A stretch of DNA of 64,000 bases from Vandiemenella viatica (lineage: Eukaryota; Arthropoda; Insecta; Orthoptera; Morabidae): contig CM061919.1 in NCBI GenBank assembly GCA_031002005.1, positions 37,351,088 through 37,415,087 of the forward strand. Direction: 5' to 3'. The notes below the pieces were generated by a model. The model searched no databases. It saw nothing but the letters and a program-made list of their open reading frames with translations, and was not told where the DNA came from. Below are positions 1 through 10,388 of the stretch, in pieces (positions within the stretch are counted from its first letter, which is position 1; each line of letters opens with the position of its first letter). The position numbers and the translations under genes were made by a program.

Positions 1-299
1 TACAAAGCTATTAGCGTAGAAAGCGATTTCACATTAGGGGTAGATATATGGAAATTTACAAGTTTCAGACCTTTCTCATAATATAGGGGTACAATTTTAT
101 CTGTGTGCCAAATTTCAGCTCTCTATGACAACAGGAAGTACTTTAGGGTTTTGATGATCATCAGCCAGTGAGGGAGTGAAAGGCAAAAACAGGAATGAAA
201 CAAAATTTGGTATGTTTGCTAATGCTGCTGATATCTATGTGTAATAGAAATTTGAAACTGCAGACTGAAGAAAGTTAGATACTAAAATGGCTCGAATTG
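1..299. other. No recognisable feature
   Basis: AT-rich sequence with no conserved reading frame, repeat match or structural RNA that I can recognise. It lies left of an old LINE fragment and may be an unreadable part of the same LINE. Confidence 0.5.
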
Positions 300-1148
300 A
301 TTTGAGAAAAGGCTAGGCAGTACCTCCATTGACTCGACTTTGCGGGTGCAAGTCAGATCAGAGGCATTAGATAGTGATCACAGGATAATGGTAAGATTGA
401 TAGCAGATAGAAGAAAAACTGAAAAACAGGAAAGAAAAATAAAGGTATAGGGAGAGAACAGAAGAATACCAGAAAACTGTAAGGAGGAAAATACCCACAG
501 TTGAAGGATTAGCAATAAGAAAAGATGGACAGAAACTCCATAGTGGAATGCTAGAGTAATAATCGGTAGAGTGAAATAATTCTATCAGGAAGTGTGAGCT
601 ATGTAAAAAGAGGCTAATAGCTACGTTAAAACAAGGAAGTGCTCTCTTGTCACTATTTTTTGTTAAGGGTTATATAATTGAAAATGTGACAGTGAGCATA
701 GGAGAGGAGAGGAAAATATTAAGTTGATAGCTTTTGCAGATAACCTAATTGAAGTAGTAGTCCAGTGGCAGTAGCATGGGCAGACACTGTGTGTCAATAT
801 GGCATCAAATTTAAGAAAAATGAGTGTATGGTCACAACCAGAAAGAATAGGATAACCAGGAGAATTATGAAGTAAGGAGAACAGCTGAAGAAGGTGAACA
901 GATTTGTGTAAGAACAAGGATGTGCCACGGAGAGTAAGGGAGTAATTTATGATCATAATATGTGCCTATTCATACCTGTACTTCTGAAAACCATATATAA
1001 AAGAAGTGGGATATCAATAAAAGTCAAGCAAATGAAATTTCTAAGCAGCAGAATAGGGATCACAAAAATGGAAATAATAAAGAATGAAAAGATTTGGTAT
1101 AGTGAGAGAGGAACCTCAGGAAGAAAAATTAAGAAGAGCAAATGAAAA
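300..1148 (+). pseudogene. LINE reverse transcriptase C-terminus, left half, interrupted by the PLE insertion
   Basis: Decayed coding sequence. In the stretch 960-1145 the residues AEMKFL-like (KQMKFLSSRIGITKMEII), RNEKIW and an ending leading into WYGH match the conserved C-terminal region of RTE/craTE-type insect LINE reverse transcriptases (pattern MKFLRR..G.TR.D.IRN...WYGHVKRM). The match continues across the PLE insertion at 6597 (VKRMGEERIPRKI), so both pieces are one element broken by a later insertion. Upstream of 960 only scattered similarity remains and several frames are needed. Clade assignment is tentative. Confidence 0.6.
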
Positions 1149-1799
1149 TGATATGGACATATGAGATATAAGTTTTTTTCGGCGTATATTCGATATAAAT
1201 TCTTCTCGGGTTTGCCGCCGAATTACATTTTCTACTATCAAGCTTGCGGCGACTTTCACTACCGCCATCATCAGGACTGTTGTGTCTGAAGGAACAACAG
1301 AAACTGGACTGAATAGCGGAACTGAACGAGCCAGGAACGTTGTCGACTTCCGATTGGCTGACTCCAATGACGTAACCATTCCTTTACTCCGATTGGTCGG
1401 TTGCGGAACCAGGCGTAGATATACACCAGCGTTGTACTGATAGTTAGCTCCACAGCGAAACCAAAGCCGAGGTTGTTAAAATGGATAGACGATGGATTAC
1501 CTACGTTAATGTTCACATAACGTCACTGTTCATATTGCATCACCATTTACATTATTCACCACTATTAGTTATGATGTTTAATCTCGATAATCTTTAGGGA
1601 GCCAAGCGGTATTCTGATTGGCTGACACAATAACTGTTCTCATAGCGTCATCGTTCACATTATTCTTACACAGAAAAATCCAAAGACTTCTTTAATGAAA
1701 GACCCCACATTATATATTCTTAAAAACATTTACTGTCATTAATTATGATGTTTAACTCGAGAAATGCATAGGGAGCCATGCGGTCTTCCGATTGGCTGA

Positions 1800-3682
1800 C
1801 TATAACCCCGGTTCTGTAATACTTGTCAGTGATTGGTCGGCTACAGATTCAGCTGTAGATGTAGTCGGACCGATACGCCGTGTTCCACTCTCCACTCTCC
1901 TATCGTCCGTCAGCGAGACACTTGGTTGTTTAAGAATGGCAAAAACTGGCTTCCATGCGTCACTGAGCCATACACCCAAGTCCCTATTCATATTGTTATT
2001 ATTCAGGCGTATCTCAATCGCTTCTTTAATCACAGATTCCCAGAAGAAGGAACACTTGGCTAGAACCCTCACATTGTCAAAGTCCATACTGTGACCATTT
2101 TCGATCACGTGTTGTGCCACAGCAGACTTTTCAAGTTGAAACAACCGGATGTTGCGTTGGTGTTCAGTCACACGGGCCTGGATAGTGCGGATGGTTTGAC
2201 CAATATAACTTTTACCACATTGGCACGGTATGCTGTACACTCCCGGTGTTTTTAAACCCAAATCATCCTTCACAGGACGCAGCAAATCCCGTATTTTGGC
2301 AGGAGGGCGGAAAATGCACTTGATTCCATATCGTTTTAAAATCCTGCCGATTTTCCCAGAGATGCTACCTGCATACGGGATGAAGGCAAGATCTTTAGGC
2401 TGTTCTTCTTCCTCAATATTACGTGTATCTGCCTTTTTCTTTCGAAGTGCCCGTTCTATCAATGGGATCGGGTATCCATTCCGCATGAAGGTATGGCGGA
2501 GATGTTCGAGTTCGTCTTGCAGATTGTCAGCGTCTGAAATTGCCCTTGCTCTGTGTACAAGCGTGTATAACACCGTGTTCTTCTGCGCCGGATGGTGGAA
2601 ACTATCGGCATGTAAATAACGGTCCGTGTGGGTTATTTTCCTGTAAACACTATGTGACAGGGTACCATCAGGTCTCCGCTGGATTAAAATATCTAGAAAG
2701 GGCAATCTACCATCTTTCTCTAGCTCCATAGTGAATCTGATGTTTTCATGAATGCTATTGAGATGGTCCATGAATTCATAGAGACCCTGGATCCCATGGG
2801 GCCAAACAACAAACGTATCGTCCACATAACGATAGAAATGTGTTGGTTTGAGGACGGAGGTTTCAATTGCTCGATCTTCAAAGTGTTCCATAAACAGATC
2901 GGCTACTACAGGAGATAATGGAGACCCCATTGCCACACCATCAGTCTGTTCATAAAAACTCCCACCATAGGTAAAATAAGTAGAAGTTAGGACTAGTTCG
3001 AACAGATCCACCAAGGTAGGTTCAAAAAGACCTTGTAACAGTTGCAGTGTGTCTCTCAAAGGAACCTTGGTGAAGAGCGAGACGACATCAAAGCTGACCA
3101 TAATATCAGACTCTGACAACCGCATCTTTCGGAGCGTATCGACAAACCGTGTCGAGTTTTTAACATGGTGCGGACAAAAGGTCTAAGCATCTTAGACAAA
3201 TGCTTGGCCAAGTTATATGTGGGACTACCAATAGTACTTACAATCGGTCGTAAAGGCACATCCTCCTTGTGTATCTTTGGCAGGCCGTAAAGCCTAGGTG
3301 GTCTGGCTGCACGAGGTCGAAGGTACTTGACGACATCAGGAGTAAATCCTGCCTTCTTAACAAGAGCTGACACTTTCCTCTCTACTCTGGAAGTAGGGTC
3401 ACCATTAAGGGGCTTATAAGCGGTGTCATCAAGCATTTTTTGTATTTTTGATTCATACATATCAGATGTAAGCAAGACTGTGGCATTCCCTTTGTCCGCA
3501 GGTAACACAACCACTTCTTCGTTCCGACGCAACGCACGGAGAGCGAAGCGTTCCGATTTTGTGATATTGGGCCTAGGTGGTTTGGCTTTCTCCAGAACTC
3601 TGCACGTTTCTCTTCGGACTTCTTCAGCCGCATCCCCAGGAAGCTTCCTAGCAGCTATTTCAATAGCACAGACAATATCCAA
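1800..3682 (-). pseudogene. PLE reverse transcriptase/GIY-YIG endonuclease, left (5'-truncated) copy
   Basis: Two overlapping frames, 3056-3682 and 1800-3125, together encode one protein. Visible RT motifs are RPIVSTIGSPTYNLAK, SFDVVSLFTKVP, GVAMGSPLSPVVADLF, the catalytic RYVDD and LPFLDIL. They are followed by a linker and the GIY-YIG nuclease (GVYSIPCQCGKSYIGQT, then ARVTEH and KEAIEIRL with the catalytic Arg and Glu). The CxC and two downstream His residues fit the zinc-binding motif placed before GIY-YIG in PLEs. One base is missing near 3148, which breaks the frame just before the motif DIMVSFD. The right copy carries the same break. The 5' end is cut off at 3679 by the junction. Confidence 0.9.
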
Positions 3683-3738
3683 AGGCCAGTTTTTGTCTGG
3701 TTGGCCATTGCATTGCTAGCACTAAAGCTAACCGTATT

Positions 3739-5978
3739 TTGCGTCGCGCCGGTTTTGCGCTCCTTCGAGAACGCATTCGTCACACGCGGTTTGAGCTTAA
3801 CTGTAACGCACAAGAATTATTTCACTGCCATCTGGAGCTTGCAGCCAAACTGTCTCCGACCTCTTGGGAATGGGTGGATGCCACTACTTCTGCACAAGGC
3901 AGCATGGAGTTTGACAGAACATCGGCAAGACAGATTTCCAAGTTCAATCGTCTATCACAGGCACACTGGCCTTCTAAGGATGAAACTTTCAAACGTGCGG
4001 TAGTAAACCTCACTGGTACACAGCTGGACGAAGCAACTGAGAGAGTTTTATCCAAAGGGTTAAACTTTGCCCCAACCCCTGATAAGGTTCCTGTAAAGGA
4101 TATTGTCTGTGCTATTGAAATAGCTGCTAGGAAGCTTCCTGGGGATGCGGCTGAAGAAGTCCGAAGAGAAACGTGCAGAGTTCTGGAGAAAGCCAAACCA
4201 CCTAGGCCCAATATCACAAAATCGGAACGCTTCGCTCTCCGTGCGTTGCGTCGGAACGAAGAAGTGGTTGTGTTACCTGCGGACAAAGGGAATGCCACAG
4301 TCTTGCTTACATCTGATATGTATGAATCAAAAATACAAAAAATGCTTGATGACACCGCTTATAAGCCCCTTAATGGTGACCCTACTTCCAGAGTAGAGAG
4401 GAAAGTGTCAGCTCTTGTTAAGAAGGCAGGATTTACTCCTGATGTCGTCAAGTACCTTCGACCTCGTGCAGCCAGACCACCTAGGCTTTACGGCCTGCCA
4501 AAGATACACAAGGAGGATGTGCCTTTACGACCGATTGTAAGTACTATTGGTAGTCCCACATATAACTTGGCCAAGCATTTGTCTAAGATGCTTAGACCTT
4601 TTGTCCGCACCATGTTAAAAACTCGACACAGTTTGTCGATACGCTCCGAAAGATGCGGTTGTCAGAGTCTGATATTATGGTCAGCTTTGATGTCGTCTCG
4701 CTCTTCACCAAGGTTCCTTTGAGAGACACACTGCAACTGTTACAAGGTCTTTTTGAACCTACCTTGGTGGATCTGTTCGAACTAGTCCTAACTTCTACTT
4801 ATTTTACCTATGGTGGGAGTTTTTATGAACAGACTGATGGTGTGGCAATGGGGTCTCCATTATCTCCTGTAGTAGCCGATCTGTTTATGGAACACTTTGA
4901 AGATCGAGCAATTGAAACCTCCGTCCTCAAACCAACATATTTCTATCGTTATGTGGACGATACGTTTGTTGTTTGGCCCCATGGGATCCAGGGTCTCTAT
5001 GAATTCATGGACCATCTCAATAGCATTCATGAAAACATCAGATTCACTATGGAGCTAGAGAAAGATGGTAGATTGCCCTTTCTAGATATTTTAATCCAGC
5101 GGAGACCTGATGGTACCCTGTCACATAGTGTTTACAGGAAAATAACCCACACGGACCGTTATTTACATGCCGATAGTTTCCACCATCCGGCGCAGAAGAA
5201 CACGGTGTTATACACGCTTGTACACAGAGCAAGGGCAATTTCAGACGCTGACAATCTGCAAGACGAATTCGAACATCTCCGCCATACCTTCATGCGGAAT
5301 GGATACCCGATCCCATTGATAGAACGGGCACTTCGAAAGAAAAAGGCAGATACACGTAATATTGAGGAAGAAGAACAGCCTAAAGATCTTGCCTTCATCC
5401 CGTATGCAGGTAACATCTCTGGGAAAATCGGCAGGATTTTAAAACGATATGGAATCAAGTGCATTTTCCGCCCTCCTGCCAAAATACGGGATTTGCTGCG
5501 TCCTGTGAAGGATGATTTGGGTTTAAAAACACCGGGAGTGTACAGCATACCGTGCCAATGTGGTAAAAGTTATATTGGTCAAACCATCCGCACTATCCAG
5601 GCCCGTGTGACTGAACACCAACGCAACATCCGGTTGTTTCAACTTGAAAAGTCTGCTGTGGCACAACACATGATCGAAAATGGTCACAGTATGGACTTTG
5701 ACTACGTGAGGGTTCTAGCCAAGTGTTCCTTCTTCTGGGAATCTGTGATTAAAGAAGCGATTGAGATACGCCTGAATAATAACAATATGAATAGGGACTT
5801 GGGTGTATGGCTCAGTGACGCATGGAAGCCAGTTTTTGCCATTCTTAAACAACCAAGTGTCTCGCTGACGGACGATAGGAGAGTGGAGAGTGGAACACGG
5901 CGTATCGGTCCGACTACATCTACAGCTGAATCTGTAGCCGACCAATCACTGACAAGTATTACAGAACCGGGGTTATAG
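3739..5978 (+). pseudogene. PLE reverse transcriptase/GIY-YIG endonuclease, right (longer) copy
   Basis: Two frames, 3739-4722 and 4653-5978, overlap by 70 bp with a one-base frame change near 4630. Without it the sequence would read through into the RT palm motif SFDVVSLFTKVP. The first part contains a charged N-terminal region not present in the left copy, then RPIVSTIGSPTYNLAKH. The second contains GVAMGSPLSP, RYVDD, LPFLDIL and the GIY-YIG domain. No clear ATG is seen. The frame is open upstream of 3739 into about 3700, so the true start is uncertain. RT plus GIY-YIG in this order is diagnostic for endonuclease-bearing PLEs. Stop is at 5978. Confidence 0.92.
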
Positions 5979-6300
5979 TCAGCCAATCGGAAGACCGCAT
6001 GGCTCCCTATGCATTTCTCGAGTTAAACATCATAATTAATGACAGTAAATGTTTTTAAGAATATATAATGTGGGGTCTTTCATTAAAGAAGTCTTTGGAT
6101 TTTTCTGTGTAAGAATAATGTGAACGATGACGCTATGAGAACAGTTATTGTGTCAGCCAATCAGAATACCGCTTGGCTCCCTAAGGATTATCGAGATTAA
6201 ACATCATAATTAATAGTGGTGAATAATGTAAATGGTGATGCAATATGAACAGTGACGTTATGTGAACATTAACGTAGGTAATCCATCGTCTATCCATTTT
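5979..6300 (+). repeat. Duplicated segment in the PLE 3' non-coding region
   Basis: Two related segments begin at about 5980 and 6150, each starting CAGCCAATC(A/G)GAA, running through TGGCTCCCTA and GAGTTAAACATCATAATTAA or GAGATTAAACATC. The same duplication is mirrored in the left arm (about 1490-1800). CCAATC motifs recur again near 6380 and 6418. This looks like a tandemly repeated 3' region of the PLE and may be regulatory, but no function is shown. Confidence 0.6.
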
Positions 6301-6465
6301 AACAACCTCGGCTTTGGTTTCGCTGTGGAGCTAACTATCAGTACAACGCTGGTGTATATCTACGCCTGGTTCCGCAACCAACCAATCGGAGTAAAGGAAT
6401 GGTTACGTCATTGGAGTCAGCCAATCGGAAGTCGACAACGTTCCTGGCTCGTTCAGTTCCGCTAT

Positions 6466-6545
6466 TCAGTCCAGTTTCTGTTGTTCCTTCAGACACAACA
6501 GTCCTGATGATGGCGGCAGTGAAAGTCGCCGAAAGCTTGATAGTA
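6466..6545 (+). ncRNA. Hammerhead-ribozyme-like core at PLE 3' end
   Basis: CTGATGA at 6504-6510 is followed by GGCG (6512-6515) pairing with CGCC (6527-6530), then GAAA (6531-6534). This is the order CUGAUGA - stem II - GAAA of a hammerhead core. Immediately upstream, CTGTTGT (6478-6484) and ACAACAG (6495-6501) form a perfect 7-bp hairpin that could serve as stem I. I could not place a convincing stem III and cleavage triplet, so activity is unproven. The left-arm equivalent (1244-1274, minus) has GCAA in place of GAAA and would probably be dead. PLEs are known to carry hammerhead motifs. Confidence 0.5.
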
Positions 6546-6596
6546 GAAAATGTAATTCGGCGGCAAACCCGAGAAGAATTTATATGATATGGACAT

Positions 6597-6760
6597 GTTA
6601 AGAGAATGGGGGAATAAAGAATATCAAGGAAAATACATGAAAAGAAGATACAAGGTATATGGACCTGAAGAAGGACAAGGGATAGATTGCTGAGAGAAGT
6701 GTGGCTTAAGAGAGGAGAGGACTGGACCAAGGTGGTTATGGAGAGTTGATGATCAACTGG
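6597..6760 (+). pseudogene. LINE reverse transcriptase C-terminus, right half
   Basis: Continuation of the LINE broken by the PLE pair. It reads VKRMGEERIPRKIHEKK, then TRRRTRDRLLREVWLKRGEDW, up to a stop near 6745. This is the usual C-terminal end of RTE-like insect LINE polyproteins. The join with 1148 across the 12-bp duplication restores the phrase WYGHVKRM, which supports the insertion boundaries. Confidence 0.6.
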
Positions 6761-6956
6761 TGATCAAATTAACGTAGACATGAGCAAATTCCCTGATAAA
6801 GAAAACAATTATGATAAGCTTCTTTAAGATACAAGGGTTATAGCAGCTAATTGGTATACAGTAATAATATTTTAATTAATTTAACTGTGATGGAGCTAAC
6901 ACTCCGGTGGCAGTTTCGCTAGTCAGCTAATTACTCCTTTTTATATATAGGTAAGA

Positions 6957-7195
6957 ATGAAAGGAAATAACAGCCGTGAGACAATATTTATACGGAAAGG
7001 ACAGATAAAATACACCCAACACTCACCAAAGTTGAAGGGAGGAGGGCAGCAGCAACACAAAACAACACACAAACAAGGAAATACAATATTTTGGGTAAAA
7101 TCGTTGTTGTTGTTGGGGCTTAAGGACGCGTTGACAGCGGGGTCATCAGCGCCCATCAGGTAAAAACCTTTTTCAAGTAAACAAGAGTGGTTGGG
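6957..7195 (-). repeat. Copy of the dispersed hammerhead-core repeat family, with a 58-bp insertion
   Basis: Read on the minus strand: TTTACTTGAAAAAGG, then CCAAAATATTG, a TTGTTTGTGTGTTG-type tract, TGCTGCTGCCCTCCTCC, CTTCAACTTTGGTGAGTG, TTGGGTGTATTTTATC. The same order recurs at about eight other loci here. At 7101-7158 a foreign 58-bp segment (contains TTAAGGACGCG and GGTCATCAGCGCCC) is flanked by direct repeats GGTAAAA (7094-7100 and 7159-7165), so it inserted later into the stem-loop of the core. Confidence 0.75.
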
Positions 7196-7204
7196 CTTGC
7201 ACAA

Positions 7205-9674
7205 GACTTGCGTTTGATGCAGCCACTGATAGAATCACAGTTTTCAAATTTTCTTTTATAATGTTAAATTCCTCTCTCATTTACTATGTGCACATACAAT
7301 ACGAACTGATGATATATATACAGAATATACTGAAATTTCATTTATCATTGCTGAGTTAAACAAAGATCAAAAAGCAAGGACTGACAAAATTTACAGAAAA
7401 ATATGACATACCAGTATAAAAGTATAAAAGATACAAAAGATGACATCAGAATGAGTAACCCATCAGAGTTGTTGATTTAGACCTACATTAGTTATAAGTG
7501 GCCATACCATTTGTATCTTTTTTTATCTGCTTCAACAAACACTACCACCTCAATCTGGCTGATGTGTAGGACATTTTCTTGCTTTTATCAATGCAGACCT
7601 GTTCCTGTTTCTAGATTAAATTTTGAAATTGTCTCACAACATGATACCAGCAGACTTTGGTATGAGATTCCCAATATTTCTAAATCAAGTAATATACCTA
7701 ATAGAGAAACATTTCTCTTCATCAAATATGTTTTTAATAAGAGACATATTAAGCATCCATTTATTTTAATGGGAGGAAAACCCTACGACATTGGTTTAAT
7801 TAAAAAAAAAATCAAGTTTATTACAATAATGAAACTATTTGTAAAATAATATGCTATTATTAAACATAGCAACAACTGTGGACATTTATAAAACATATCT
7901 GATGTTTATTACAGAGAAAAAATACAAAAGTACCACATGATAATAAATATGTTGAATACTCTTTCTTATATGTAAACATTTTTCCAGTTAAAAGGTTTTT
8001 CTTCAGTATGCAGTACATACTTCAGGTAAGTAGACATCACAAACAACTGTAAAATATATTACTTTGTATACTTCTAGATTTTTATATATATGACAATATG
8101 TTACAGGTACAAAACATTTCAACAGATATCACAGTCAAAATACTGACACTTTTCCTTATTCATGCCATATGATTGAGGATATGAAAACAAAAAGTAAACA
8201 TACGTTTACCAAAGGTTACAGTGTCTGCTGAAGAATACCAAATGATCACAGATGATGTGAATCTTGTGACAAACACATTAAATTTTGGAAATGATTTTTA
8301 TACTAGCCACACAGCCAGAAAAAGGTGTAATTTGACATTCATCTTTCATGTATATTTAGTACAGATTATTTCAACCTTTGGTAAACTCCCTGTTTTTGCA
8401 TTTTCATTTATATTGCAAATCAGCTCATTTAGGCCTTTACTGCAAAAATAGATAATTAAAATAAGATAGGACAGGGAAAATAAGCCAATACTTAGCACAG
8501 ATGAAGGCTGGATGGTGAGGCAAACACACACACACACACAAAACCACAAATACACTTTACAATATTTCCTCCTCACGCACGAATAAGGTAATTAACCAAA
8601 ATATTATGAGCGTGTTTGAGGTGTTTTTTTTTTTGTGTTCGTCTGACCCTTCTGCCTTTATCTGTGGTGACAGGTTATTTTCTCTATCTTATTTTCATTC
8701 CTTATTGACGGTTTCAGTGTCCCATTATCCAAAAATAGGTGATTTGAAATCCTAATAATATTCCATTCACTTTCTTCCAAGAATGGACTTGTTTAGACTA
8801 TTACCACATTGCTACAAAATATTCATTTTATTTCCCACATGATACTGACTTATCAATAAAAAAAACTGCTATCTAACAAATGGGTATACTGAATATACAT
8901 TTTTCAATGTAAATGCAGAGATTATTTCTATTTGTACAAAATATAACAGAGTTCTGTAACAATAATACATGTTTCAGTACATTACAAAACTGTTAATCAC
9001 CTGAAGTATAATTCAATCCACAATGTAAAAAAGTGAAGATTTATTTCATTTTCTTTTCTTTTTGTAGATAAATGAATTAAAATACTTTTGTACAGAAACC
9101 AATATTTCTTATATGGATACAGTTATCTGTATATTGTTTAGAATATTAATAATTCCCCGTTGCTTTGTGTTAAATTTTTCACATCAAATATTAACTTCCA
9201 TATACTAACACTAAATACTGTCACATTCATTTGTGCAGAAAATAAGATGTTGTGCGGACAGCAGAAATGAACAGGTTTGCCAGTGCAAATATATCAACAC
9301 CCATTACCAACAGTTCTATTAAAGAAGTGCCCAAGTTGTTAAATGAAAGATGTAACAAATTTGGTTGCAACAGCAGTACCAAAAAGAAAAAATGTTGATT
9401 TGTGCTCTTGAAATATTTGTCAGAATAGCTTTGGTAACACTTTTCTCTTTGTTTCTTTTTACTGAAGTCAATTCCATCTGCTCCAAGGTATACCACATCA
9501 CACATTATGAAACCTTCAATGATCCACGTATTGTTATTGGAAAAAAATCTATTGCAACTAAATGATGCTCATTAGCATTTGTGCCAAATTAAATGTAAAC
9601 AATTGCACAAACCAGTTTAAATTTTTGATACACACTGTATCCCAAATACCATCTACAAGTGCTGCTCATAATTT
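7205..9674 (-). other. Ire1 3' UTR and/or downstream DNA
   Basis: About 2.5 kb of AT-rich sequence directly downstream of the Ire1 stop codon at 9675. No conserved reading frame or transposon was recognised. On the minus strand AATAAA occurs at 9040-9045 (about 630 nt past the stop) and again at 8827-8832, so the 3' UTR could end a short distance after either. A short CA microsatellite lies near 8523-8541. I cannot decide the true cleavage site from sequence alone. Confidence 0.5.
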
Positions 9675-10388
9675 TCAAGTTTCAGAAGAAGATATGGGAA
9701 GTGTCCACACTACAGGTACTTCGACAGGTTTTGTTTTAGATTTCTTGCCTTTTAAACGAACATTGAAACTAGACTTTCCCAGCTTCCCAACATAATTCAT
9801 CTCTGCCTCACAGTTAGATTTCACTGCCTGCTGTTCAGAATATGGTTCAGTGATTTTTAGTGAATTTGTATTTTCCAGTTCTACACTTCTAACATCTTCA
9901 TGCTTGTGAGTATCAGAAGCAGGACAGTTGACAGACAAAGCATAGTAATTTTTGGCATGATGTTTTGAAGTCTCTCTTGTAACTTCACCACACTCTCTCC
10001 AATTGTAATTTAGATTGGATATAAAACCATTATTCAGCTTCTGAGAAAACTTACCTGCGGTAAGGGGTTCATGTTTTGTTTTAGTTGTTTTGAAATTGGT
10101 CTGACATTTTTTCTTTAAATCGAGTGAAGGAGTTCTATGGGCAGTCAAACAAGATTCAGAAGTAGGTGAAAAGTCCAAATTCCCAACATTCGGAACAGTC
10201 ATACTGGCAAATGTGTATCCCGGTTGGTAGTACTGGCAGAAGATTGGCTCTGTTTTAACACACTGCATTGCTAGCCAAGTGTGCAGCAACAGCAATGGGA
10301 AGCGCCGAGTCCAATACTCCACAAACTTCTCAGGAATACTACCCAGACTCTGTTGCACTTCACAAGACAGCTCTCTGTAATGGTTTTT
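9675..10388 (-). CDS. Ire1: Ire1 last coding exon (end of KEN RNase domain plus C-terminal tail)
   Basis: Acceptor ...TTTGCTCAG at 10389, phase 0, then KNHYREL and on to YWTRRFPLLLLHTWL and EPIFCQYYQ, which is the C-terminal half of the IRE1 KEN RNase domain. The His in KNHY corresponds to the catalytic His910 of human IRE1-alpha (family knowledge). About 60 residues of KEN domain are followed by roughly 175 residues of low-complexity, Lys- and Ser/Thr-rich tail (for example SLDLKKKCQTNFKTTKTK) ending ...PISSSET with TGA at 9675-9677. Vertebrate IRE1 stops soon after the KEN domain, so this tail is notably long. The exon is 714 nt. Confidence 0.96.
   Translation of the reverse strand, partial: KNHYRELSCEVQQSLGSIPEKFVEYWTRRFPLLLLHTWLAMQCVKTEPIFCQYYQPGYTFASMTVPNVGNLDFSPTSESCLTAHRTPSLDLKKKCQTNFKTTKTKHEPLTAGKFSQKLNNGFISNLNYNWRECGEVTRETSKHHAKNYYALSVNCPASDTHKHEDVRSVELENTNSLKITEPYSEQQAVKSNCEAEMNYVGKLGKSSFNVRLKGKKSKTKPVEVPVVWTLPISSSET

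Larger units (their letters stand above)
1161..6584. mobile_element. Inverted head-to-head pair of Penelope-like elements
   Basis: Two nearly identical arms of about 2.49 kb face away from each other: 1190-3679 (minus sense) and 4097-6584 (plus sense). The 417 bp between them (3680-4096) belong to the 5' end of the right copy only, so the left copy is 5'-truncated and the right copy is longer. Each arm encodes an RT followed by a GIY-YIG endonuclease. The 441-residue overlapping reading frames differ at about five residues. The 12-mer TGATATGGACAT lies at 1149-1160 and 6585-6596 and is a likely target-site duplication. About 30 bp at the left edge (1161-1190) are absent from the right arm. 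Inverted, partly truncated pairs are a known arrangement for PLEs. Confidence 0.9.

Noticed and set aside
3822..4355. 177-residue minus-strand frame overlapping the PLE
   Set aside because: Shadow of the RT frame on the other strand; the mirrored arm gives the same shadow.
4653..5978. A 441-residue open frame as an intact host gene
   Set aside because: It is the C-terminal part of a PLE polyprotein (RT plus GIY-YIG), present twice in inverted copies and broken by a frameshift.
7511..7849. 112-residue plus-strand frame as a gene
   Set aside because: No conserved motif, AT-rich composition, and it lies antisense in the Ire1 downstream region.
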